From Helianthus annuus (lineage: Eukaryota > Streptophyta > Magnoliopsida > Asterales > Asteraceae), in NCBI RefSeq assembly GCF_002127325.2, contig NC_035435.2, forward strand, positions 122,755,127-122,819,126: a DNA stretch of 64,000 bases, given 5' to 3'. Positions 1-10,435 of the stretch are shown one piece after another. A program made the translations under genes and the position numbers. Within the stretch, counting starts at the first letter, position 1. Every line of letters starts with the position of its first letter. The notes under the pieces were generated by a model that did not search any database, had not been told where the DNA came from, and saw only the letters and a list, made by a program, of their open reading frames with translations.

Positions 1-44
1 ACACTAACACGTATAGTCAAAATTGTCGACTTTGCGACTATCAG

Positions 45-47
<3 letters not shown>

Positions 48-125
<78 letters not shown>
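48..125. repeat. (TA)n microsatellite
   Basis: Pure TA dinucleotide run of about 78 bp. It lies downstream, in the element's sense, of the accessory ORF of the minus-strand Tekay-like element. The second Tekay copy carries AT-rich microsatellites at the equivalent place (23340-24116). The open frame across it (alternating Tyr-Ile) is an artefact of the repeat. Confidence 0.95.
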
Positions 126-128
<3 letters not shown>

Positions 129-264
129 TAATATGCCTCTGTACACACCTATTATCTTACAAGAGTTTTATTTTTAAGTTATTTTACAAGATTATATTAT
201 TTATTATTTATTATTATTAAACACACATCCCTACAACCACATACGATCCCTGTTAGCTGGCATT

Positions 265-956
265 TCAGAAACGACGTTCCCTCTCGTCATATTTCCAGGC
301 GATCTGTTCTCCCACTTCCCGGATTCTATTTCCTGCATCTATCAGCTCCTCGCCATAGTGGCGGAGTTCAGCCAAGTTCTCATTACTCATTGGTGGGTTT
401 GGCGCAGGCTCCGGGTCGAATTGAGGGAAAAAAAGGTGTTAGGGTTATTCAAGAGGTTCTGAAATTGCCAGTCAGTGGTCCACCATTCTTCCAGCTCTCC
501 TGGTAGAGGTTGGGGGTTGACAATGGGATCTGGGATAGCATGCTCCAAATCTACTGGGAGTTGGGATTCAACCGGGTAAAAGAAAAAGTCTTCATCGGCA
601 GGTCCGATGAGGTCACTAAGTGCCAGTTTACGATCTAGCTCCTCCCATGATGGCATTTCCTGAGCTTGCCCAGAAATTTCCTCAATCTCTATTCCTTTTC
701 CCTTATCCTTGGGATCCTCAGCCTTTTTAACTTTCGCTTTCGGTACCGTTGGTCTTTTCCTACGCACATGCCTCTAGCCTACAAACCTTCTTCTCTTTTT
801 CGCCTTTGGTTTATCCAGGGGTTGGGCCTGGAATACCATTGGCTCTTCCCTATCAGCCTGGTAGGCAGTGAAAGTACCAGTGGTATCCATATCTGTAGTA
901 TGGATAGTAAAGTTTTGAAGGGCTTCTGATAGTTCATTCATGTTGTTAGCATACAT
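265..956 (-). pseudogene. Accessory ORF upstream of gag in a Tekay-like element, copy 1 (broken)
   Basis: I do not recognise the function. The frame starts at ATG 956 (an alternative ATG is at 941) and reads a short acidic N-terminus, a Lys/Arg-rich stretch (KAKKRRR), an in-frame TAG at 774-776, then more basic and acidic sequence and a Pro/Trp-rich middle. The frame slips in an A-run near 428-436. The C-terminus resumes in another frame with MSNENLAELRHYGEE and a final AWKYDERERRF before a TGA at 265-267. The same basic N-terminal and MSxEN...WKYDER C-terminal blocks occur in the copy at 14825-23329, so it is a conserved protein of the element and not chance. It sits between the primer site and where gag should be. 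It could be an N-terminal gag exon or a separate accessory protein. Confidence 0.6.
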
Positions 957-1073
957 GAAGAAACACACACAAAATTCTAAGTTAAAATTTTGTAAACTAA
1001 AATTTCACAGAATCACAGAATGGCAATTAGAAAAATTAAGTATTTCTAAATACTTAATTGGCTTAAATTAGTG

Positions 1074-1085
1074 GCTCTGATACCA
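1074..1085 (-). promoter_or_regulatory. Primer-binding site, initiator tRNA-Met type
   Basis: On the minus strand TGGTATCAGAGC, complementary to the 3' end of plant initiator tRNA-Met. It is 8 nt inside the LTR end at 1094. The same core sits 7 nt from the LTR in the neighbouring 3.29-kb-LTR element. Confidence 0.85.
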
Positions 1086-1093
1086 CCTTTTTC

Positions 1094-2437
1094 TGTCACG
1101 GCCCCCATCCCGGTTTTACCCGGTCCAGGAGCCGCGGGACAGAAAACCCGTGGTATTTATTATCTGGTTTGACATCGAAAGTTTTAGTAGGATCTTTAAA
1201 CATGAAAATGCCCGATTCTTTTATTTCATAATTTGGGATGAACCCCGTAATTTACAATAGAGGAATTTCACAGGGAAATTCCCTGATTTACAAAACATGT
1301 TTATTTATTTAACTGAGCCACTACTTCATGCTTTGTTAGTGCTGTGTAGCACTTTTCTTTGCTTCACAGTAGGTCACCTGAAACATGTTTTAAAAATATT
1401 TTATCAACGGGGAAATACTGGTGGGTCATTCAAATTTGATAAAACGACACATAGCTATTAAATACAGCAAAAGAGCGATTACAATGGCTTTTATCTTAAT
1501 TTTATCTGGCGCCGTGTCACACCCTGGTGACGATGGTCATACCACTATTGGGTCCTTTCACTCAAGTAGTGATGATTATCACTGTTAGGTTTATGAACCT
1601 AACCGTGAGAAATTAGTAATGTGCACAATACCCCACTTGCCAGTGATTCAAGATAATCAGGACTTAATCCCTGTAATTATAACTTTGGAAATAATTTGTG
1701 GTATTGTAAAATACTTATGATAAAAAGAGAATGACTCACATTGCAAGTTTAAACGGGCAGAGTTTAGCCTACTGATAAGCCTGATAAGCTAATTTAAACA
1801 ACAATGTACACGAACTAGGTCAGTAACTTAATACAGCATTTATGATAACTCATGAGATACAAACCCTCACAACGAATGACAAAGTGCAATACTTAAACAT
1901 CCATAGAATTCACGACAAATGACAAAGTATAGCCCTAATGTGGGCAGCACTTAAACATCCATCGGATAGTTTCAACCGATCGGACATTGAATCGTAGCAG
2001 CGATCGAGTTAATACCCTGTATCGTGGCAACGTCCCCCCTATGTGAAAATGTGAATTTGAGTAGTAGAACTTCGTTTTTTTATCAAAGTATTTGACACAG
2101 GTGAACTGCTCATGCACTGAACAATTTATAGCAAACTTTTGTGTTTTACGCAGCCCGCGTAAACCACACTTAACTCTTACGCGACCCGCGAGGCCACCTA
2201 GTCTACGTGTAGGGCTGGGGTGTCGCGAGTAGGGTTGCCAGATGTTCAACACGTGGCCCGGCGTGCTTATTTGGTCAACCTTAAGTTGACGCAGCCCGCG
2301 TGAGGTCTAGCCCATCCTATACGCGGCTCGCCTGAGATTTAAAAATCTTGTTTTCTTGGTTTTTCATGCACGTTAGGGTTTCAGGGGTCTGGGTTTTCAC
2401 TTACGGGTTGTTTAGGGACATTTTTGCAGTCCTTACA
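1094..2437 (-). repeat. 5' LTR of the minus-strand Tekay-like element
   Basis: On the minus strand it ends ...GTGACA directly before the primer site. Landmarks in transcription order are a GC-rich inverted module at about 2290-2340, a G-box CACGTG at 2250-2255, a second GC-rich module at about 2144-2200, and a TATA box CTATAAATT at 2121-2131. A block at 1380-1440 matches the CACCAGTATTTCC region seen at 29708 and 41887. The start lies somewhere between 2414 and 2437. Confidence 0.75.
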
Positions 2438-3676
2438 AGCAACACTCAAAAACTTACTCGCAGGCACGCATAACTCGATTATCGCAGGATTTGGAATACG
2501 GATATGTATATACGACCCAATGTGACTAATTATAATAAATATATGAAAATATGGATGAAAGTGTGTACCCAAACTATCTCAACGCTTAACGATCGAAACG
2601 AAATGCCAAAACCCAACTCGCCGGTGGCTCTTGATCGACTGACAATTCGATCGGATTGCCATCCGATCGGACTGTCATCCGATCGGAATGTCATCCGATC
2701 GGACTGTCATCCGATCCGATGCACTGCACTACCTTCTCTCCTCTCTTGCCTATAAATACCCCCACTTACACATCATTTTCCCTGATGTGGAGCTCTCACT
2801 CGACCAGCACACTTTGGGGCTATTTTCTCTCGATTTCTCGCGATTCTTGTAAGCTTTCAACCTAAATCTTGTACTTCTATGATCTACGCACACTTCTTCA
2901 TCTTTTTCACCTTTGAATCTTCACTTTTAACCGTGAAATCAGTGGATTTGGGGTGTTCTAGGATGATGTCATCATGGAGTTCTTATGAACTTCAAGCTTT
3001 GGCCTCATTCCACCAAGAACAACTCAGATTTGAAGGATTTCCACAAGACTAAACAATGTTTTCGCATAAATCTACACCTATTCATGGTTAAAAGGATTGA
3101 AAGATGGGGTTCCAACTTTTTTTCAACTCTTTTACACTCAATGGACTCAAAACCAATAGAATCGGAGCTTGTACCGACCTTCTACTCATTCTTAGTGTCA
3201 TGTTGATTCAAGATCTGGTTTCTAACAAAGAGACGACTGATTTCGGGTTAACCAAGAACGACCGTCACGAACCAGTAAACCGGTCAGGTTTGGGTGATTC
3301 CTGTCCAATCGGGTCCCTTGGTTCGAGGTAGGGCTTCTATTGTTTAACACGTCACAACACCGTCTCGATCAAAACCGCCAAAAACCTTCAAAATAATTAA
3401 GTACCAAGGACGACTAGATCGTTCAGATGGATTGTCGTCCGATCGGACAGTCGTCCGATCGGACAGGCAGTCAATCCGGACGGACAGGCAGTCAATCCGA
3501 ACGTACAGGCAGTCATCTGAACGGGCAGGACTGCCATCCAATGATTGCACCTTGGGGTCTCACACTTGACTTTGATTTCAACAATTTGGAGTTTGAACAT
3601 TGAACGGACTGCTGTCCGATCGGATTGTCACCCGATCGGACTACCACCCGACCATGTGGTGTTTAGACTTCAACAC
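2438..3676 (+). repeat. CCGATCGG-type gypsy LTR, copy 1, left part
   Basis: Region with repeated ATCCGATCGGA motifs, homologous to 42455-44746. It includes a tight tandem of a 16-bp unit at about 2647-2720, a TATA box TATAAATA at 2751-2758, a conserved transcript start zone (AAATCTTGTACTTCT near 2865), and motif clusters at 3417-3540 and 3600-3655. It is interrupted at 3677 by the 10-kb element and resumes at 13734. The true 5' start is missing, probably cut by the Tekay insertion on its left. Confidence 0.7.
2647..2720. repeat. Tandem 16-bp CGATCGGACTGTCATC array
   Basis: About four and a half head-to-tail copies of a 16-bp unit built on the palindrome CCGATCGG, differing by one or two bases each, ending about 30 bp upstream of the TATA box at 2751. 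Confidence 0.9.
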
Positions 3677-6600
3677 TGTCACACCCCGACCACGATAAAA
3701 CAACAAATCGTGGCGGAAACATCGGGGAGTGTTGTAACAGAATCATTGTTTCAAAACACACGGAAATTTGAAGTTTTGTTTTATTAAAACAATAAATATT
3801 TACATCGTCTAGAAGTCGAAATAAACAATTTAAACATAGTCTATCATTGTTATTTAGTGACTAAGGCCTCGTCCAGTCCTATGTGTGCATACATCCTAGC
3901 AATCAACATCACCTGAAACATATGTGAAAACAAAGTCAGCAAAGAAATGTTGGCGAGTACATAGGTTTTATGAGAGTGTCGGATTCATGGCTAGTTTGCA
4001 TTCTGCAATACTTATCTAAAACCTTGTTTTGAAAAATATAGTATTGCCACATATTTAACCAACTCAAATCAAGTTGGTTATAGTTTATAAAATCTCGTAG
4101 CCATGATTCTTAACCCAAAACATTTATTTAATCAAATCGAATCGTAAAACATCTCGTAAAAACTCGTTAATAAAACTCGTATGGTTTATATCATTTCGAA
4201 AACCTCGTTTGTGTGACATTGTCTCAAAATCGTTTACCCAAGTGAACTAAATAACGCTATGGTATGTAATACGATGAAAACACTTATATATAGGAAGTAC
4301 CAGCGGCGTATCCACCATGCTTTCATCACATTACACTCGTCCCGTTATCTAAACACTAACCAAAAATCAATTGTTTATCCAATTCATTTAATTCGTCATA
4401 ATCGTTTCAGTCGTTTAAATCATTCTCGTTTTAATTGTGAAAACTACTTTTGGTTGTCTCGCTAATAACATCCAAACCTTCGTGACTCGCCTATCGCCAA
4501 TCTCGCATTAACTAACCACCAAAGGGTAAGTTAACAATCATCAGATTCGGTCGTTCCCCACCTAACCCACACATAACCATGGGTGCAGTCTGATAACGGG
4601 ATTTGTCAGATCCTATGATACCATAACCTAATACTGGTCGGCCTGATCAGAGCTAATGAATGTCATTCGTTATGTAATTACAACCAACAAGTCATTGTTC
4701 ACCTTATTGAAAATTGTTATTAGTTTAGTATAAACCATCGTTTTTGAAATTATCGTTTAAACCTTGAAATTCGTTTTGTACATATGAATCACCCCAAAGC
4801 AATTGAAAACAGTAAAATAGGGAACTATGTACTCACCTGAGAATGCTTAGCGGTCTTTGAACAATAACCAAGCAAAGCTAGAGGGAGCACGGAATCAATC
4901 GGCAACCTAACTATATAAATAAACCGGACCTAAGTCGTAAGATCGGATAGGATGAGGTCTTGTAAACCAAATGAGTTATTGGAACTCATACGACATGGTT
5001 TAACAAAGCCTGTATTCTAAATTGAAACCTAACCTAAGTGCTTTCGACCCGTTACGACCTATTATGGTAGCTTACATTACTTTAACGTGTCGTTCGCGCA
5101 AACGCGCGTTCGAGACGTCTAACTAGTCCTATGACAAGTATTATATGCCTAAACATGTTTAAATATGTTGTATAATCAGTTATGTGACAAAAGTTTAGGT
5201 TACATATGCTTAAAATCCAATTATGCATGAAAAGGGCGTTTTGGTAATTTATCTAAGTCATATAAACTACCTATCATACAACTACTTAAACTAGATGACC
5301 ATAAGGTATAACCTCGGAAGGTTATCCCCTATGCAACTATGGTCACTAAACGTGCTTGGTTGGATCTTAATGATCGACCAAACGAGTCGAGTTCGAAAGT
5401 CTAAGCGGTGGTTTAGACCACTTGACTTACGACTCTAAACAAGCACTAAACTAAAAGTGACGAGCTAAGCATGTTAAAACATGCTTAACTAAGTTAGAAA
5501 ATAGGTTTTGATATCAAAACAAAGTGTTTTGATTCCAAGAGTAGTTTGGTTGCAAAATACGCTTAATGCGCATTTTGACCGAAACTACGACTCGTCACTA
5601 CGCCTAGTCAATGTGGTAATCAGTAGGTATAGTCACTAAGGACTATCACCATCGGGATTACGCTGACGTTGCGAAGTTCAAACGAACTTCTCGTTGACCA
5701 TCTCGTGGTCAAAGCTGAAAGTCAAACAATGTTTGACTTTCAAGCTAGGAAAGCAATAAAAGAATGAAAGAGTACTTACAAAGGGTCCAAATAGATTTGG
5801 TTCCAAGTATTCTCAGGTAGGTAGTGAAATATCAAAACCACTTAGAGAAATCTCAGACCAAATGCAAGGAAAATGGAATGAAAGCATGACCTTTATATAG
5901 TTTTCGCAAAACCGTTAAGATTATTTCTTGGAGAAGAGGGAATGATCTAGGCCATACAAGTGTTAGAGAATGATTGGGGGACTTGTTCTCCACACAAACC
6001 AGTCCATAGCATTGAAAACCATTGTTCAAAACCATCAAAATCGAGTTAATGACCAGATTCATTGTTTTTGTCTAATGGGCTCTCGCGGGCCGCGTAAGAA
6101 ATGGTCTTAGGCTTACGCGGGCCGCCTAAGAAGTTTGACAGAATTACAGTTTTAGCCCCTGCAAGCCTAAAACTTGGTTTTCGATGCATATTTGACAGTT
6201 TAAGCCCCGTTAACCCCATTTCAAGGCTCTAAAATGAAGTTAAAGTATCGGGAACTCAAAATATGCTCAAAAATATCTCGGATGTCGGTTCGTTTGATCG
6301 TACGATCGCGTTGTTCGGTTAATTACGACGGAAGTCGTAACGAACGCAAAAACGATCCAAATTAATCGACGAATGAAACTTTATCATGCCAATCACTAAA
6401 ATAAAATATTTTAATGATTACATAGATTTTTGGATGTCCGGATATATTCAGAACGTAAGATATGCGAAAAATGCAAACTTGTGCACTTTTTGACGCTTTT
6501 AGTCCCTATTGATCAATAAAGTTTATTTTAGCATACCGAACCCCTCAAAGCCTATTTCTAAGCTATGTAAAGGATATTAGGGTAGGTTTGACTTATGATC

Positions 6601-6964
6601 AAGTTCCGGAATGTTCGTTACTATACAAATCGGTATAGTTTCACAGTTTGACACAAATAGTCCCTGCGATCGAACAAACTTGTTTTCGACACACCAAACC
6701 ATCCAAAACTTATTTCTAAGTTATGTGGAGGTTATTTAAGGTATGTTAAGCCTATTTCACTATCCCGGAATGTTTGTCGCGTTAAACTGATTACGTTTAA
6801 GCATCTGTTCGCGTATAACTTTCCAGAAAGTGATTTAGAGCTTGAAATCGAACGAGAATTGATATGTGCAAATGATTCACATATTTATACAAATCCCAAG
6901 TATGAAATACAATATTTAATCGATTTGGTATTTGTTCGATGGTCATGGAGGCACAGATGTCACA
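3677..6964 (-). repeat. 3' LTR of the 3.29-kb-LTR gypsy element
   Basis: It is 3288 bp, TGTCACACC...GTCACA. A minus-strand TATA box CTATATAAAG is at 5891-5900, and a GC-rich inverted module at 6080-6130 lies about 180 bp upstream of it in transcription sense. The LTR is non-coding: the small open frames inside (for example 4259-4465 and 5853-6062) have no protein-like features. Confidence 0.95.
6080..6130. promoter_or_regulatory. GC-rich inverted-repeat module upstream of TATA
   Basis: Two 19-nt arms, 6080-6098 (core CGCGGGCCGCGTAAG) and 6112-6130 (core CTTACGCGGGCCGC), are inverted relative to each other with a 13-nt spacer. A near copy lies in the other LTR (about 12842-12891). The same arrangement is found in Tekay LTRs at 28879-28926 and 41105-41150. 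Confidence 0.7.
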
Positions 6965-6978
6965 GTCTCCCCTATTTT
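6965..6978 (-). promoter_or_regulatory. Polypurine tract of the 3.29-kb-LTR element
   Basis: On the minus strand AAAATAGGGGAGAC abuts the 3' LTR start TGTGAC, the expected place for plus-strand priming. The preceding 60 bp (minus strand) reads like the pol C-terminus seen in related gypsy elements. Confidence 0.85.
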
Positions 6979-8011
6979 AGGAAATTTCGTCCCGAAATTT
7001 AATCAGAGGAAACTTGTGAGAGCTCGAAACATTAAGTCGAAAAGATAAGACAGCACCGGTTAGGGTTCTGAACTTCTAGTAGCTTTAATAACATTATGCT
7101 TGCAATGTAAGAGGGACACTTATATACTAGTATATGAAGCACCATTGGTGCGTCCACCGTACCTCCATTACATTGTTCACGTTCTGTTATTGTTGCCCCT
7201 ATCGGTTCTTACACATGATAAATCTTACTATGGTTTCTGTGCACTGAATTTCATAATTATGTATGCATCCATAATTACGCAATTCCTTGCATAGTCCACA
7301 CAGTGCACTTTATAATGTGTAGGGGAAAACCCAATAAACAAACATGTGATGAGTGTGACTAGACCACCATAGAGTCCTTTAGATCAATAAATGATCTTCT
7401 AAAACAGACCACCAAGGAGTCTTTCCAGCTATATCATCACATGTCATTCCTAACCAGATTTGAATCAATCTTTTTACTAGACCACCCAAAGGGACTTTTT
7501 CGAATTATGGAATGGTACTATATAATCCAAGGGTCTTAACTACCACGTAGAAGCCCATTAAGGATTTAAGGTAGTACCTTTGGATATCTTACTATGAATC
7601 CCTCATATGAAGATATGGAAGATTCTACGAGGATTTGGATAACGAATAACTCGGATCACACAAAAACATAAAAGAAACACATAATCACATAATCGTTTAA
7701 CTTGACCTTTAATTTGTTATCTTTGGACACGGGTATTTAAAGCATGCCAGGAATCCAATCCGTGGATTTCATTTGACACTTTAAATATATTCAAGAATCT
7801 AACTATGAAGATAGGAAGATCTTAATAGGAATTCGGTTTGTCCTTATTGAGTTGTAACGTACATATTGAGGTGTACGAAGAATCCAATTAGGGCTCCGAT
7901 TTGGGCGGTAATCATCCACAAGGATCCTTAAAATAGAGCAACCCATCGTCTCTTTCGTTTCTAGTTTAAGCTCGAATTGAAGTGGTAGCTCATATTTCAA
8001 AAAGCCTTCGT
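6979..8011. other. Degenerate interior of the 3.29-kb-LTR element
   Basis: About 1 kb that should hold the rest of pol. I see only a short pol-3'-like tail next to the polypurine tract and no RNase H or integrase motifs. Repeated phrases such as ACCACC(A)AAG(G)GA around 7370-7500 are the only structure noticed. Confidence 0.5.
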
Positions 8012-8970
8012 TTACACAAGATCGTTGTGCTTGAAGGACAAGAGATTGAATATCAAATGGAGTTTGAACAGAGTGAAGCTTGACTCGGTCCTTTCGACTA
8101 AGAGTGTGCTGTAGACTTTTGCTAAATCAAAGGGCATGACAGTGAACTCGTAGTGTCCATATCTCGTGCGGAATGCAGTTTTGGGAATATCTTCTTCGAA
8201 TACACGAAGCTGATGGTACCCAGAACGCAGGTCGATCTTGGAAAAACAGGTAGCACCTTGTAGCTGATCAAAGAGATTATCAATTCGAGGTAGGGGATAT
8301 CGATTCTTGATGGTAAGCTTATCAAGCTCACGATAATCGATACACATTCGAAAAGATCCATCTTTCTTTTTCACAAAGAGGACAGGAGCTCCCCAAGGTG
8401 AATAACTCGGACGGATGAATCCTCTATCAGATAACTCTTGAAGCTGTTTCGATAACTCTTGCATCTCAGACGGTGCAGGATGATAAGGTGCTTTCGCAAT
8501 TGGGTTGGCATTGGGTACAAGGTCAAAATGAAACTCGACTTGACGAACTGGGGGCAAACCAGGCAGTTCACCAGAAAACACCCCTGGATAATCTCGAACA
8601 ATCGGAATATCCTGAATGCTCTTGCTCTTGTCTTTCTTCTCGGTGACATGTGTCATAAGGGCAACATATCCTTTTCATAAATAACATTGGGTTTTTGCAC
8701 AAGGCATAAGTTTCAAACCAAAGATGGTTTCTCGCCACGAATTTTCAGAGTATCGCCAGATGAAAGAGGAATATGGACAATCTTATCAAAACGAACTACC
8801 TCAGCAAGATGTTCTGCTAACCAACAATCCCTATGATAATGTCGAAACTCCCAAGTTGCATCGGTGTGAGGTCAAAGGTGATTATCAAGGTTAAATTGAC
8901 AGTCTCGAATAATAGAATTGAGTACAAGAGGTTTACCAAGAACAACTTCGACAGATAATGGTTTCCTTAG
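8012..8970 (-). pseudogene. Truncated protease-reverse transcriptase (gypsy pol)
   Basis: The minus-strand frame 8656-8012 has the gypsy RT N-terminal half: an ELPGLPP motif, the APYHPAP and [22 protein letters not shown] blocks, [32 protein letters not shown], and [10 protein letters not shown]. It then breaks after VMPF, just before the palm region that carries the catalytic aspartate pair. Upstream, 8970-8657 retains a stop-riddled protease-RT linker. RNase H and integrase are gone. The gene could not make an active enzyme. The family (Ty3/gypsy, Tekay-like chromovirus) follows from the RT block wording. The upstream gag remnant is at 9281-9820. Confidence 0.85.
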
Positions 8971-9280
8971 TTATCTAACCAAGGAATCAAAGTGATTACT
9001 CAAATAGTCACTTCGTTTCTTAGAATGAAGCAAGCACTTAGAATTTTCGAGAAATTCACAAGCGATCATATGAATGAGAGAACTACAAATACGGTTCTTT
9101 GGTGTAGGTATCGTAGGGGTATGCCATACACACATGCAACTATATTTGTACATCATAATTGCAATAAAGATTTATTTATGAACAAAATCGATTGTCTCCG
9201 AGTTCAAAAGAAAACACTAGAAACATAAACATAAGATTCGGATTATTCAAAGCAGCAGCTTCTTTTAATCGGCCAAATGC

Positions 9281-9820
9281 TCATCCGTGGATCGGATTTG
9301 CATTGAAAATCTTTGGGTATCTGTCCCTGACATAACCCGTCTTGCCATAGGTGTAGCAAGTACCAGGAGGAAAATAAGCCTGTGTTGGATCTGCTTGAAA
9401 TTGAACGGGGTTTTGAAAAGCTTGGTTTAGCATAGTGACTGAACGACAGTCTCGTGCCAAATGACCGATGAGTCCACAGTTGAAACATTTCCGATATTTG
9501 ACACTGGCATAGTGGTGGAGGTTACACTGATTGCATAAAGGAGCAGTTCCTAAGTACGGCTTTGTGGTTGGTGGTGCTGCCACCTGGCTAGGTTTTGCTT
9601 GATTTGGTGTAACGGCTACGGGATCCTGTGGAGCTTTACGCTTCTTTGACTTTTTCAAAGGCTCGGCTTCTGCTCCTTTCAATGCTTCTTGAGTGGCTTC
9701 ATTATTGAGACGAGACATGGCGATACCTAAATCCACGGTCTTCAGGATTACTTCACCTATTCGCTGGGCAAATTTGGCAGTTTGCTCGGACATTTGAGTG
9801 TCGTTGCGAGGAAGAGACAT
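9281..9820 (-). pseudogene. Gag remnant with one CCHC zinc knuckle
   Basis: I place the start at ATG 9820 (MSLPRNDTQMSEQ), which fits a gag N-terminus. The frame is open further upstream but without protein-like sequence. It shows a short N-terminal helix, a Lys-rich linker (KKSKKRKAPQ), a Pro-rich stretch, then CFNCGLIGHLARDC, a perfect CX2CX4HX4C nucleocapsid knuckle, and ends at a stop at 9281. The capsid domain (the FFEGCxxPxxAxxWW-type region) is missing, so the interior was deleted. A second Cys/His group (CNQCNLHHY) lies just ahead of the knuckle. It belongs with the pol relic downstream. Confidence 0.8.
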
Positions 9821-10416
9821 CCTAGAGGAAATGAAGGACATAAGAGAGAACAAGTGAAACAGAATGACAACGCATAGAAATTGCAATCATTTGTTTGTGA
9901 CCTAAGGCAAACAAATGAAACGGTGATTGAATCAAAGTAAATGGGTCATATTAATGTATCACTGAAGACATGCTCGCCTATAAGTGAACACTCACCCCCA
10001 GAGTTCCCAGGTAAGAGTGACTGGTCCGATACTGCGGATTTGTACGAACACTCTAGCCTTAGACAGAAAACTTAGGGTACATGCATCACTCTTCCAGTTT
10101 GCACGTGTTCACATTATTTAGACCCAAACTTTGACGAGATTTTGAAAACTCAAGAGGCACAAAGCCAAAGATGAATCAAATTGGAAGGGTTCAAAACCTT
10201 ATAACAAAGGGTTCAAAACCTAGTAATCAATCATCCTAGAACAGATGATTAATTTTCAAAGCGGATTCGAAATTTATGTTCTTATTGTGGTTGTCACCTA
10301 AGGATAAGTGACGGCATTGTTTTAAGATCTAAACACAAGAATCTTGTGTTAGGGTCCTAGGAAGGTTATAGACTAGGTTAAAGCATTACTAATAACCTAA
10401 TTCCCTATAACCATGA

Positions 10417-10428
10417 GCTCTGATACCA
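10417..10428 (-). promoter_or_regulatory. Primer-binding site, initiator tRNA-Met type
   Basis: Minus-strand TGGTATCAGAGC, 7 nt inside the 5' LTR boundary at 10436. About 600 bp of leader (9821-10416) separates it from the gag remnant, and I see nothing else recognisable there. Confidence 0.9.
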
Positions 10429-10435
10429 ACTTTTC

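Larger units (their letters stand above)
1..2437 (-). mobile_element. 5' part of a Tekay-like Ty3/gypsy element, minus strand
   Basis: Read on the minus strand, this is an LTR (about 1094-2437), an initiator-Met primer site (1074-1085), a short leader, an accessory ORF (956-265), then AT-rich spacer running off the left edge. The LTR is homologous to those at 28719-30068 and 40960-42248, and the accessory ORF is homologous to that at 14825-23329. The gag-pol expected downstream lies outside the window. The LTR outer boundary is uncertain. By TG...CA ends it would stop at 2437, but alignment to the other two LTR starts would place it near 2415. Confidence 0.75.

Noticed and set aside
23..220. 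Open frame of alternating Tyr-Ile
   Set aside because: Produced by the TA microsatellite; no coding evidence.
4259..4465. Conserved small protein in both 3.29-kb LTRs (also 11033-11224)
   Set aside because: It is conserved only because LTRs are duplicated; composition is not protein-like and it lies in non-coding LTR.
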